Assembly: GCA_934454035.1 (NCBI GenBank)
Contig: CAKSFY010000006.1
Coordinates: 1 to 43,051 of the forward strand
Source of the DNA: an uncultured Clostridia bacterium
GTDB taxonomy: Bacteria; Bacillota; Clostridia; UBA1381
DNA: 43,051 nucleotides
Direction of reading: 5' to 3'
The translations under genes were made by a program, and so were the position numbers. Of the stretch, positions 27,701-34,603 are shown in pieces; the first letter of the stretch is position 1; each line of letters starts with the position of its first letter. A model generated the notes under the pieces. It was not told where the DNA came from. It did not search any database and saw only the letters and a list, made by a program, of their open reading frames with translations.

Positions 27701-28246
27701 AATGTTAAGATGGATATAGAAAATATCGGCGACAATGTTTTTGATATGATGAAGAATAATTACAGTCTGGACGAAATTGCTCATCTTTACACTGCCGATG
27801 AAATTGCATTGCTCGAAGAGGGCGGATTTAAATGGAATTTGAAAACAGACATAAGCTTTAAAAACTATGATGAATCGGCAGATGTTACCGAGCTTGCAGG
27901 TGCGGCAAGCCTTAAAGCAATCGTAACCGTTGAAAATAACACGGGAGCAGCGGTTAATGCAAAGGCATATATTGCTTTGTATGACGGCTTCGGTAAGCTT
28001 GTCGGTGTTGATGCTGCGGATATTTCGGTTGAAAACGGAAAATCGGTAACGGTTAAACCGGGCTTTGAAGCACTTTCAAATGTTGACGCAGGTTATAAAG
28101 CAAAGGTTATGATTTTTGACGACGGTATGACTCCGCTTTTAAAGAGCGCAAAGACTTTCGGCTCAACAAGCGGTACGGCAGCAACTGAGGCAACGCTGTC
28201 AAGCGCGGCTGCGGGCAACAATTTTTTCGCAGCGAGCCAATTGTAA
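24755..28246 (+). CDS. Secreted protein with three Ig-like/DUF6273-like units, probably frameshifted from the next frame
   Basis: 1163 residues as read. Signal peptide about 1-26 (AMA cleavage). Three tandem Ig-like plus DUF6273-like modules follow (Ig-like motifs YIVTEADAGKSISA, YVITEADTAKSLYY, YIVTEADAGKTITA; DUF6273 marks SKYFIIADDLYG, DFNHYWATEG and IRPVFYLDGEFF with counterparts in units 2 and 3). A beta domain ending AKVMIFDDGMTPLLK follows, then a Ser/Thr/Ala-rich tail. The frame stops at tandem TAA codons (28244-28249), but coding clearly continues one frame back from the T6 run at 28222-28227 into a GH-A enzyme. A repaired frame would give a protein of about 1637 residues. Ribosome site GAAAGGAAATGG. 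No anchor visible. Confidence 0.78.
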   Translation: MKKLLSLNLALACFATTLVPMTAMAAGETASIETLSGEAPAYGETLAVSVTGASQQYAVDKWIIGDTEVESDGSDTYIVTEADAGKSISAVVAFEDESTVTTDAVAIPKRLYYDVVPQNTWVSGLVSAPAAASKFTYDGQTFTLADTFNNEKSKYFIIADDLYGIRMRDKNKLDEESTLHTWLNGDFLKYGNEDGVAALSSVIQKHIDFNHYWATEGSEGIFDPYAYKAGVSVLSASELKMYGAKAGYNMGSLYMLRTVLSNNDIHYLVVPGTGAATEVCLGNWNAPSSCSIRPVFYLDGEFFKEAAIDLSTAGAEVKETVKAVGWDALKKIYSTQDLIAYLGMEAGDDVMDIRDMKINTLSGEELKYGETVKASFNYADTTPLASYTINWKTVGSDAILGTGDEYVITEADTAKSLYYTIIATDTNGKTVSMDSESYEVPERLVESRIVYTDPQLWSCKKDSNPDYKFTYGGKKYVLADVLNNEASKYFIISDELYGSRARGELKLDENSVFTSWLNGDLINYGNEGGIEKFPDKIKEHIDFNHLWKTEGNDNNFDTYSYKAGVNIPSWNEMKIYTDKAGFNVDDSSYMFRTTLNDNSECYLILDAGQSVEGMGKVGWWAVPSTIGIRPVFYLDGSFFADAAIDLSTAGSAVINEIKKIDEKTLLSLYSMQDMVKYLGYKAPENYIYINNLAIAARSGADTAAYGDTLKVSFEYGEENTAPLADWTADWKADGVKVGEGKTYIVTEADAGKTITADVTFTDTDGKADLHTSNALSIPTILIKDYIDAGSEFGSIKNTGKKDKFTVDGKEFSLIKQYDNDKSTFFVAAEEVYGLVENRSNKFDPKNDLSMQYWLSNSFAKGDVESGDTLPDDITKYIDFDHIWLTEGAPAATTPIDAPYTFTAGITVPSISEIKRNENMGYAVNDSSTYFVRTPANFTQDGKSFSFVSGTDKEWGGVLFNHWELPSTAGIRPVFYLSRDFFKNVKMDIENIGDNVFDMMKNNYSLDEIAHLYTADEIALLEEGGFKWNLKTDISFKNYDESADVTELAGAASLKAIVTVENNTGAAVNAKAYIALYDGFGKLVGVDAADISVENGKSVTVKPGFEALSNVDAGYKAKVMIFDDGMTPLLKSAKTFGSTSGTAATEATLSSAAAGNNFFAASQL
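28222..28246 (+). other. Apparent -1 frameshift site (T TTT TTC) joining two coding frames
   Basis: The upstream frame reads AAT TTT TTC GCA GCG AGC CAA TTG TAA. The frame one base back reads TTT TTT CGC AGC GAG CCA ATT GTA and continues without a stop to 29667. T TTT TTC fits the X XXY YYZ slippery pattern, and a T7 instead of T6 would also join the frames. The downstream frame has no ATG, GTG or TTG between its upstream stop at 28186 and 28423. Confidence 0.7.
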
Positions 28247-29667
28247 TAAATGTAAAGGCGGACGGTGACTTTTTCTCCTACGAAGTAAAAGACTATTGGG
28301 GAAATGTCGTCCAAAAAAGAAAAAATCAGCCGTCAGGCTCTGCTTCGGTAGAGCTTGACGGTCTTGACAACGGCTATTATGAGCTTACCGTTTATGATAC
28401 GGACCTGGGCTCAAGAGTACAATTGGCAAAAACTTCATTATCAATATTAGAGGACTGTGAGTTCGCATCATCGGATAAGTCATATTTTGGCGTAAATATG
28501 CATATGCACAGAAATAACGAATTCGGTTGGAGAACCGGCCTTATAAAAAATGCCTATGCAATAGGTGCAATGAGCATACGTGACGGCAAGGAGTGGCCGG
28601 ATGTTGAGCAGACTAAAGGCAGCTACAATTTTTCCTTTGCCGGAGTTAAAGCCTTTATGGCTGAAAAGGGTATGGATTATTTATATCAGGCAGGTTTTAC
28701 CAATAAATATTATGATGACAATATGACTCCGTATACCAACGAAGGACGTCAGGGCTATGCAAATTATATCAAAGCGGCTTACGAGACATACAAAAACAGC
28801 TTCATCAAAAATGTCGATGTTTACAACGAATGGTTCGCTCAAGGCGGCAGAAACGAATCTCCGGCAGGATGCACCCCCGAGTATTTTTATAAGCTTATCA
28901 AGGCGGTTTACGAAACAATCAAGGACCCGAAATATCCGGACAGAAAACTTTTTGTAAACGCCGGAAGTGAGGATTTTAACAAGGCACTGTATGATTTGGG
29001 TGTATGTGATTATATGGATGTGATGTCGGTACATTTTTATCCTGTTCATTTTGATAAGTCATATCCGAGCGATTTGCCGGAAAACGGAACGGCGGAACAT
29101 GTAACCGCCTACCGCGCAGAACTGGATAAATATTCTCCGGATAAGCATATTCCGATTTGGGTGACCGAGACAGGATATTCCACTACTGTTCGCGAAAACG
29201 GAGTAACCGAGTCAACTCAGGGCAAATATCTTCCGAGAATATATCTTGAATATATCTCGCACGGGGCGGAAAAGGTATACTGGTATGACCTTTTGGACGA
29301 CGGTGTTGTTGACTATGCCGACAGAGGTGCAACTCATGAATATCATTTCGGAATTATGCGTGCGGTGGGCAACAGTATGGGCAGATATACTCCAAAGCCT
29401 GCTTATGTCACATTCGGAGTTATGACAAGAGCGCTAAACGGTCTTGAATTCAAATCAGTCACAAAGGATAAAGGGTATTACGATTATGTATTTTCCGACG
29501 GCGAAAAGACAGTTCATGCAATGTACGCTCTGACTCCTGCTATAGCGGAGATTGAAACGGACAAAGCAGTGACAGTTACGGATTTAGTCGGCAGAAAAAA
29601 GACAGTTTCGCCGACGGACGGAAAAATTCAGCTTAATTTGACCGATGAAATAATTTATGTGGGATAA
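28228..29667 (+). CDS. Clan GH-A glycoside hydrolase, 3' half of a frameshifted gene
   Basis: The frame is open from 28189, and from about 28228 it encodes a beta domain (NVKADGDFFSYEVKDYWGN, then LDNGYYELTVYD) aligned with the domain before the catalytic barrel in the product of 17876-21184. The barrel follows: FGVNMH, acid/base Glu in YNEWFAQGG (codon at 28828), nucleophile Glu in VTETGYST (codon at 29167), 113 residues apart. The first usable start (TTG 28423) would cut into the conserved beta domain and has no ribosome site, so this is most likely the C-terminal part of the 24755 gene product, not a separate gene. Without that fusion it would have no signal peptide. A beta extension ends the protein; there is no CBM9-like module, unlike its paralogue. 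Substrate unknown. Confidence 0.75.
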   Translation, partial: RSEPIVINVKADGDFFSYEVKDYWGNVVQKRKNQPSGSASVELDGLDNGYYELTVYDTDLGSRVQLAKTSLSILEDCEFASSDKSYFGVNMHMHRNNEFGWRTGLIKNAYAIGAMSIRDGKEWPDVEQTKGSYNFSFAGVKAFMAEKGMDYLYQAGFTNKYYDDNMTPYTNEGRQGYANYIKAAYETYKNSFIKNVDVYNEWFAQGGRNESPAGCTPEYFYKLIKAVYETIKDPKYPDRKLFVNAGSEDFNKALYDLGVCDYMDVMSVHFYPVHFDKSYPSDLPENGTAEHVTAYRAELDKYSPDKHIPIWVTETGYSTTVRENGVTESTQGKYLPRIYLEYISHGAEKVYWYDLLDDGVVDYADRGATHEYHFGIMRAVGNSMGRYTPKPAYVTFGVMTRALNGLEFKSVTKDKGYYDYVFSDGEKTVHAMYALTPAIAEIETDKAVTVTDLVGRKKTVSPTDGKIQLNLTDEIIYVG

Positions 29668-29721
29668 AAGGATAAGTAAATGATAGGGATTCGTATCCAA
29701 TTACAAAACGGAGGTTTTTAT

Positions 29722-31092
29722 ATGAATTTAAAAAAAGGTATTTCACTGATGCTTGCAGGCATACTTCTTGCATCGGCAAGCGGCTGCGGAACAAAGAATG
29801 ACGGAAAAATTACCGTAAAGGTAGGTCTGTGGCCGGATGAGACAACGCCGGAGTCACTTGAAACGGCAAATAAATCAAGGGACGAATTTATGGCGGCAAA
29901 TCCCGATATTAATATTGTCGGTGATACATACAAATATGACACAAAGACTTTCACCATGAAAGCGTCGGCAGGTCAGCTGCCGAATATGTATAAGCCTTGG
30001 TTTACCGAGATTCAGCAGATAATAAAACAAGGCTATGCGGCAGATATAACAGACGCTATGAAAAAGCACGGTTTTGATACGGGACTTAACCCCGAGCTTA
30101 TCAAGTTCGTGACCGGTGAGGACGGAAAGCTCTACGGAATTCCGACCGATGCATATATGCAGGCTTTATATATCAATAAGGATATTTTCAAGCAGGCAGG
30201 TCTTACAAATGCCGACGGAAGTATAAAAGAGCCGGATTCATGGCAGGAGCTTGCGGAATTTGCACAGATTATCAAGGAAAAAACGGGCAAGGCAGGTTTT
30301 GCGTTCCCGACAACAAATAATTGCGGCGGCTGGCAGTTCTTAAATATCGCGTGGGCATTCGGTACTGAATTTGAAAAGCAAAGAGACGACGGTACATGGG
30401 AAGCAACCTTTGATACAAAGGAGACAAAAGACGCATTGCAGTTTGTAAAGGATTTAAAGTGGAAATATAACGCGCTTTTGGACGATACCGTTATCAACCA
30501 GGACGATATGTACAAGTATTTCGGCACCGGTCAGGCTGCAATGATGATAAGAGACGTACCCTTTACCGGATATACTTACGGACTGGATAATTCTAAATTG
30601 TATGCAACCAAAATGCCCAAGGGTGATGCCGGAAGATTCACTCAAATGGGCGGAAACCTTTGGATGTTTTCTAAAAGCTCAACTCCGGAGCAGATTGAAG
30701 CAGGCTTTAAATGGCTTGAATTCACAGGTTTTGCTCCCGAGATGTCAGCTGAACAGGAGGAAAAATTCAGAGAGGACTGCCAAAATACAATCACAAACAA
30801 CGGTGTAATTCTTGAGAGAGATTCCTTTGATGTTTGGACAAATCCGGAGACACTGGAGAAAAGAAGAACAATCAGAAAAGAATTTGCAAATGTTGATTAC
30901 AACGATTACAAGAATTATTTTGAAGCAACCGATGTAGAAGTAAAGTTAGAGCCTGCGGCTTGCGCGCAGCAGCTTTATGCGGTACTTGACGGCTGCATTC
31001 AGGAGGTTATAACAAACGAAAATGCCGATGTTGATAAACTCATTTCGGACGCTTGCAAGGACTTCCAGCAGAATCATTTGGATAAGATGTAA
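29722..31092 (+). CDS. ABC transporter sugar-binding lipoprotein
   Basis: 456 residues from ATG 29722 behind ACGGAGG (an upstream in-frame start at 29680 has no such site). A lipoprotein signal ends in the lipobox SASGC, so it is anchored to the outer face of the membrane by a lipidated Cys. The mature protein has the family-1 extracellular solute-binding fold (LPNMYKPWFTEIQQII; GKLYGIPTDAYMQALYINKDIFKQAG; GQAAMMIRDVPFTG), typical of oligosaccharide uptake systems. No permease or ATPase gene is adjacent, so it must work with a transporter encoded elsewhere. It follows the GH-A/DUF6273 genes and probably captures their products. A hairpin terminator begins at its stop. Confidence 0.9.
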   Translation: MNLKKGISLMLAGILLASASGCGTKNDGKITVKVGLWPDETTPESLETANKSRDEFMAANPDINIVGDTYKYDTKTFTMKASAGQLPNMYKPWFTEIQQIIKQGYAADITDAMKKHGFDTGLNPELIKFVTGEDGKLYGIPTDAYMQALYINKDIFKQAGLTNADGSIKEPDSWQELAEFAQIIKEKTGKAGFAFPTTNNCGGWQFLNIAWAFGTEFEKQRDDGTWEATFDTKETKDALQFVKDLKWKYNALLDDTVINQDDMYKYFGTGQAAMMIRDVPFTGYTYGLDNSKLYATKMPKGDAGRFTQMGGNLWMFSKSSTPEQIEAGFKWLEFTGFAPEMSAEQEEKFREDCQNTITNNGVILERDSFDVWTNPETLEKRRTIRKEFANVDYNDYKNYFEATDVEVKLEPAACAQQLYAVLDGCIQEVITNENADVDKLISDACKDFQQNHLDKM

Positions 31093-31125
31093 AAAAATAA
31101 TCGGGCATTGCCCGATTATTTTTTT
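31091..31125. terminator. Bidirectional terminator between convergent transcription units
   Basis: A symmetrical hairpin, ATAATCGGGC pairing with GCCCGATTAT around an ATT loop, flanked by A7 and T7. It overlaps the stop codon of the minus-strand gene at 31124 and closes both the S-layer block and the TetR-MMPL operon. Confidence 0.9.
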
Positions 31126-34100
31126 ACGCTATTTTTTTCTTCTTTTTTATAATAATGAATGCTCCTGCGCACACAATCAATATCATAATTCCTGCCGACA
31201 CATAAATAACTAAAGTGTTTTTCTCTTTTTCCAAAAGATTAAATGTCGGTGTGCTTGTATTAAATTCCATATAGCTTCCGTAGGCTTTTGACGGAACTTT
31301 TTTATATCCGCTGCCGGTATCAATATATATACTTGTTTTTTTGTCTGAAAGCGGCAGATATCTGACGGTATAGCTGTCTGTGTAGACATTGCTGATATTG
31401 ACTTCATAGCCGTCGATTGCATTTTCGCCCGTGAGCTTTGACGCGCTCACTCTTGCCGAATCGTCGAATGCGCCGCATACCAGAATTATAGATTTTCCGT
31501 TTTCTCTTTTTGCATCCGAGGAAAGAATATCCATGTTTCGGTTATATTCCGCTTCTATTACCGCGTCATGAGTGACTTCTTTAAAATCGTAATCGCTCCA
31601 TTTTCCGTAATACCCTTTCTTTTCGGGAACGCGGGGTATTTCGTCGTCCGGAATGGAATCCTTATAATTATAGGTAAGATTTGCAACTTCTTTATCATCG
31701 GCGACAAATTTTAAATTAAAGGAAACCGGTTTGTTAAAATTACTGTCAACAAATCTTGCAAAAGTGCCGACATCTGTTTTTTCGGCAATGCCGTCATAGT
31801 TAATGTCGTCAATACCGCCGAGGTCGTCATTTACGCAGTAATTTTTCAAAAGCTTGCCTGTTTCGGCTTTTCCGGCAATCGCTCCCGTATATTCTCCGTT
31901 TTCAGAGACATAAACAAGAGTTTGGCAATTTATGATTTTTGACGCTTCGCCTGCGATGCCGCCGATGTAATCATTTCCCGACAACTCGCATTTTGCGGCG
32001 GAGCTTCTTATAATTGTGTCGGATTTTCCGGCGATGCCGCCGATGTAGTTACCGTCTGTGGCGGATACTTTTCCATAGTTATCAGAGAGGAGAACGCTTC
32101 CCAAATCCATTCTGCCGACTATTCCGCCGCTGTAGTCCTTTTTTGAAGTGACCTCGGCTTCATTTGTACAGTGTCTTACCACGCATTTTGTTTTATAAGT
32201 GAATTTTGTCGAGCGCTTTCCGCTTTTTGAGACATCATCCTCCGGGTCAAAGTCATATTCTATAGCCATAGAACCTACAACTCCGCCGACATTTATATCT
32301 CCCGATACTGCACCGGTGTTTTTCGAGGTTTCAACTTTTCCGCGCGTATCACCGCTGCGGTCGTATTCGGAAATGTCTTCGTACACATCATCCTTTGATA
32401 TATCAAGACTGTCATCATATGCGTCGGTCATAATATCGGATAAAAGAGTGAGCTGATCGGTAATATCATTTATATTATCCGAGAGCTTATTCTTTTCATC
32501 CTTAAAAATATCATTAAGTGAGGTAAACTCCTTCTGCATACTGCGGATGGAATTCAGCAGACCGTCCATGTTGTCGTTGAACGAATCGCTGACGGACGGA
32601 AGCTCCAATGCACCGCCTGCCGATAAATCTTTTACTATTTCATTAAGCATGCCGACAGAGTCGGAAAGGGAAGCAGCGCCGTCCTGCAAATCGCTGCAGC
32701 CGTCCTTAAATGCTTGTATCGCTTTTTTTATTGTTTCACTGCTTGCATCAAAATCAAGCGATATTCCGAATTTACCGATTACATTCTGCATTTTTTCAAA
32801 TGCCTTGGAAAGATTTGAAAATGCTTTTGAAAAATTATCCAAAGCACGCTTTATTGCTTTAATATCGGTTTGGTCGCCCAAAACGGTAAGCGCGTCGCGA
32901 ATCATGGTAAGCGCCTGCTTGATATCCTTGTAATTTGCGGCGAGCGCTTTTAAATTGGCAATAGTTTCGGAGGTGATATTTTTTAAATATCCTTGATTTT
33001 TTAAATCCGAAAGTATTTTTGCAATTTCCTCCAAGGAACCGTTCGCCGCTATGACTGCGTCGATTACAGTGTCCAGACTGTCGGCAATTTCAAGAAAACT
33101 GTCATTTATTTTTTTGCGTTCATCAAGAGCTTTATTAAGTGCTTTAACTGCTTCGTCAAGCTGTTTTGCCCCGGTCTGCATGGAATCAATTGCCACTTCC
33201 AGTTCATAAAGCGCTCTTGAAAGCTGCTTTGAGGAAAGTCTTAAATAGGCAAGAGCATCCGAAAGATTCTGATTGGTTTTGTCTTTATCCTTATCATCTG
33301 TTGTAATTGACCCATTCAGGTCATCGCACAAATCATCAATTGATTGGCTGATGTAATCCCCTGCGGCCTTGAAGTCCTCCAAACCGTCAGACATTTGATT
33401 TATTCCGGTTGAAAGTCCGTCAAAGACATCTGGTGATTTAGTCAATGCTTTATGCATGCGGTCGGTCATATCATTTGTTTTTGAGGTGACATCATTTGCG
33501 TAATCGGTCACATCATCCGATAAATATCCGACGCGGTCGGTAATATCGCCCAGTACAGAGTTGATATTGTTCAAGCTGTCGTAAAAGCTGTTATCTTCCG
33601 AATCAATACTGCCGTTGACAGTACCTTTTATATCTTTTAGAGTGCTTTTGATATCATCAATCACACTTTCGGAATATTCAAGCGTCACATAAGGTTCTGC
33701 CTGACCGCAAATTCCGCCTATATCCTTTCTGCCGCGGATTTCACCGCTGTTTTCACAGTCGGCTATATATCCGGCATTACGCCCTGCAATGCCGCCGGTG
33801 TTGTAGCCGATTGATTTATAGCCTATATCGGCAAGATTTTTGCATGATATGATTTTTCCCTTTGTATATCCTGCAATGCCGCCGGTGTCTGTGTTTGTGT
33901 CAACAAGCTCTGTTTTGTTGGTGATTTCTTCAAGATTGATATTTGTCAAATCCTGAATACTTTTTTCCTCTTCGGTATTTGTGGTATTGACTGCGGAATT
34001 GTTTTCGCAAAGTTCTATTCTGCCGAGGTTTTGCCCCGTAATACCGCCGGTGTAAGTGCTTCCGACTATATTTCCGTAGGAGCGTGACGATTTTATTATA

Positions 34101-34603
34101 CCGCTTTCGTTTACATATCCCGCAATGCCGCCGACCGAGGCTTTCCCCGAAATATTGCCGTCAAAAGAACAGTTTATAACCGAGCCGCTCAACTCTCCTG
34201 CGATACCTCCGATTGATTTTGCCGTGCCGGACGGAGTAATAACTCCATTGACATTAAGATTTTCAACAACGCCGCCTTCTTGTATATATCGGAAAAGTCC
34301 CTGATGCGATCCTTTGTTTACAAGATTTACACCCGAAATTGTATATCCGTTTCCGTTAAATGTTCCGCTGAAGGACGGAATCGGAGTAAAGTTGGAATTG
34401 GATAAATCCAAATCGTTTAAAAGCTCAACCGTTTTCCCCTTTGACCAGCTGTCATTTTTGCAGTTTTTTGTAAGCTCAATATAATCTTCAAGAGTTTTAA
34501 TCCCGACAGTATTTGCCGCGGTTACCGATAAAAGAGGCGCCGCTGCCGAAAATATAAGAATAAAGCAAAGCAACAGACTGATTTTTTTAGTCGTCATCTT
34601 CAT
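31124..34603 (-). CDS. Large membrane-anchored surface protein: GLUG repeats around a long helical segment
   Basis: 1159 residues from ATG 34603, behind AGAAGGAGGT; an in-frame ATG at 34633 is further inside the upstream gene and has no such site. Signal peptide about 1-34 (VTAA). GLUG repeats at about 90-300 (IGGIAGELSGSVINCS, VGGIAGYVNESGIIKSS) should form a beta-solenoid. A helical, probably coiled-coil stretch of about 500 residues follows, with many Ile/Leu heptads and Asn/Asp. GLUG repeats then resume at about 805-960, followed by an InlB/Flg_new-like repeat (KGYYGKWSDYDF) and a C-terminal transmembrane helix (about 1129-1151) with a KKKKK tail. It overlaps the exporter gene by 17 bases, so they are translationally coupled and likely partners at the cell surface. 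Function not known. Confidence 0.75.
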   Translation of the reverse strand: MKMTTKKISLLLCFILIFSAAAPLLSVTAANTVGIKTLEDYIELTKNCKNDSWSKGKTVELLNDLDLSNSNFTPIPSFSGTFNGNGYTISGVNLVNKGSHQGLFRYIQEGGVVENLNVNGVITPSGTAKSIGGIAGELSGSVINCSFDGNISGKASVGGIAGYVNESGIIKSSRSYGNIVGSTYTGGITGQNLGRIELCENNSAVNTTNTEEEKSIQDLTNINLEEITNKTELVDTNTDTGGIAGYTKGKIISCKNLADIGYKSIGYNTGGIAGRNAGYIADCENSGEIRGRKDIGGICGQAEPYVTLEYSESVIDDIKSTLKDIKGTVNGSIDSEDNSFYDSLNNINSVLGDITDRVGYLSDDVTDYANDVTSKTNDMTDRMHKALTKSPDVFDGLSTGINQMSDGLEDFKAAGDYISQSIDDLCDDLNGSITTDDKDKDKTNQNLSDALAYLRLSSKQLSRALYELEVAIDSMQTGAKQLDEAVKALNKALDERKKINDSFLEIADSLDTVIDAVIAANGSLEEIAKILSDLKNQGYLKNITSETIANLKALAANYKDIKQALTMIRDALTVLGDQTDIKAIKRALDNFSKAFSNLSKAFEKMQNVIGKFGISLDFDASSETIKKAIQAFKDGCSDLQDGAASLSDSVGMLNEIVKDLSAGGALELPSVSDSFNDNMDGLLNSIRSMQKEFTSLNDIFKDEKNKLSDNINDITDQLTLLSDIMTDAYDDSLDISKDDVYEDISEYDRSGDTRGKVETSKNTGAVSGDINVGGVVGSMAIEYDFDPEDDVSKSGKRSTKFTYKTKCVVRHCTNEAEVTSKKDYSGGIVGRMDLGSVLLSDNYGKVSATDGNYIGGIAGKSDTIIRSSAAKCELSGNDYIGGIAGEASKIINCQTLVYVSENGEYTGAIAGKAETGKLLKNYCVNDDLGGIDDINYDGIAEKTDVGTFARFVDSNFNKPVSFNLKFVADDKEVANLTYNYKDSIPDDEIPRVPEKKGYYGKWSDYDFKEVTHDAVIEAEYNRNMDILSSDAKRENGKSIILVCGAFDDSARVSASKLTGENAIDGYEVNISNVYTDSYTVRYLPLSDKKTSIYIDTGSGYKKVPSKAYGSYMEFNTSTPTFNLLEKEKNTLVIYVSAGIMILIVCAGAFIIIKKKKKIA

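Larger units (their letters stand above)
21290..27800 (+). repeat. Six DUF6273-like protein repeat units in three consecutive genes (1+2+3 copies)
   Basis: Approximate DNA positions of the units are 21290-21960, 22680-23310, 23680-24320, 25150-25790, 26145-26790 and 27155-27800. Each has DG-x-F-x-L, N-x(2-3)-SK(Y/F)F-(I/V)-(I/V)-A, IDF-(N/D)-H-x-W, and RP-x-F-(Y/W)-L-x(3)-FF marks. Five of the six are preceded by an Ig-like domain. Short identical DNA stretches survive between copies: 26 bases at 22514-22539 and 26981-27006, and 20 bases ending near 24013 and 27493. Confidence 0.82.

Noticed and set aside
21290..27800. Diversity-generating retroelement target proteins or a CRISPR-like repeat
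   Set aside because: The WWLRT-type motifs recall lectin-fold variable proteins, but there is no reverse transcriptase, template repeat or short regular direct repeat; the units are whole protein domains of about 210 residues.
28423..28425. TTG at 28423 as the true start of the second GH-A gene
   Set aside because: No ribosome site precedes it, it cuts a conserved domain that is still encoded upstream in the same frame, and the product would lack a signal peptide.
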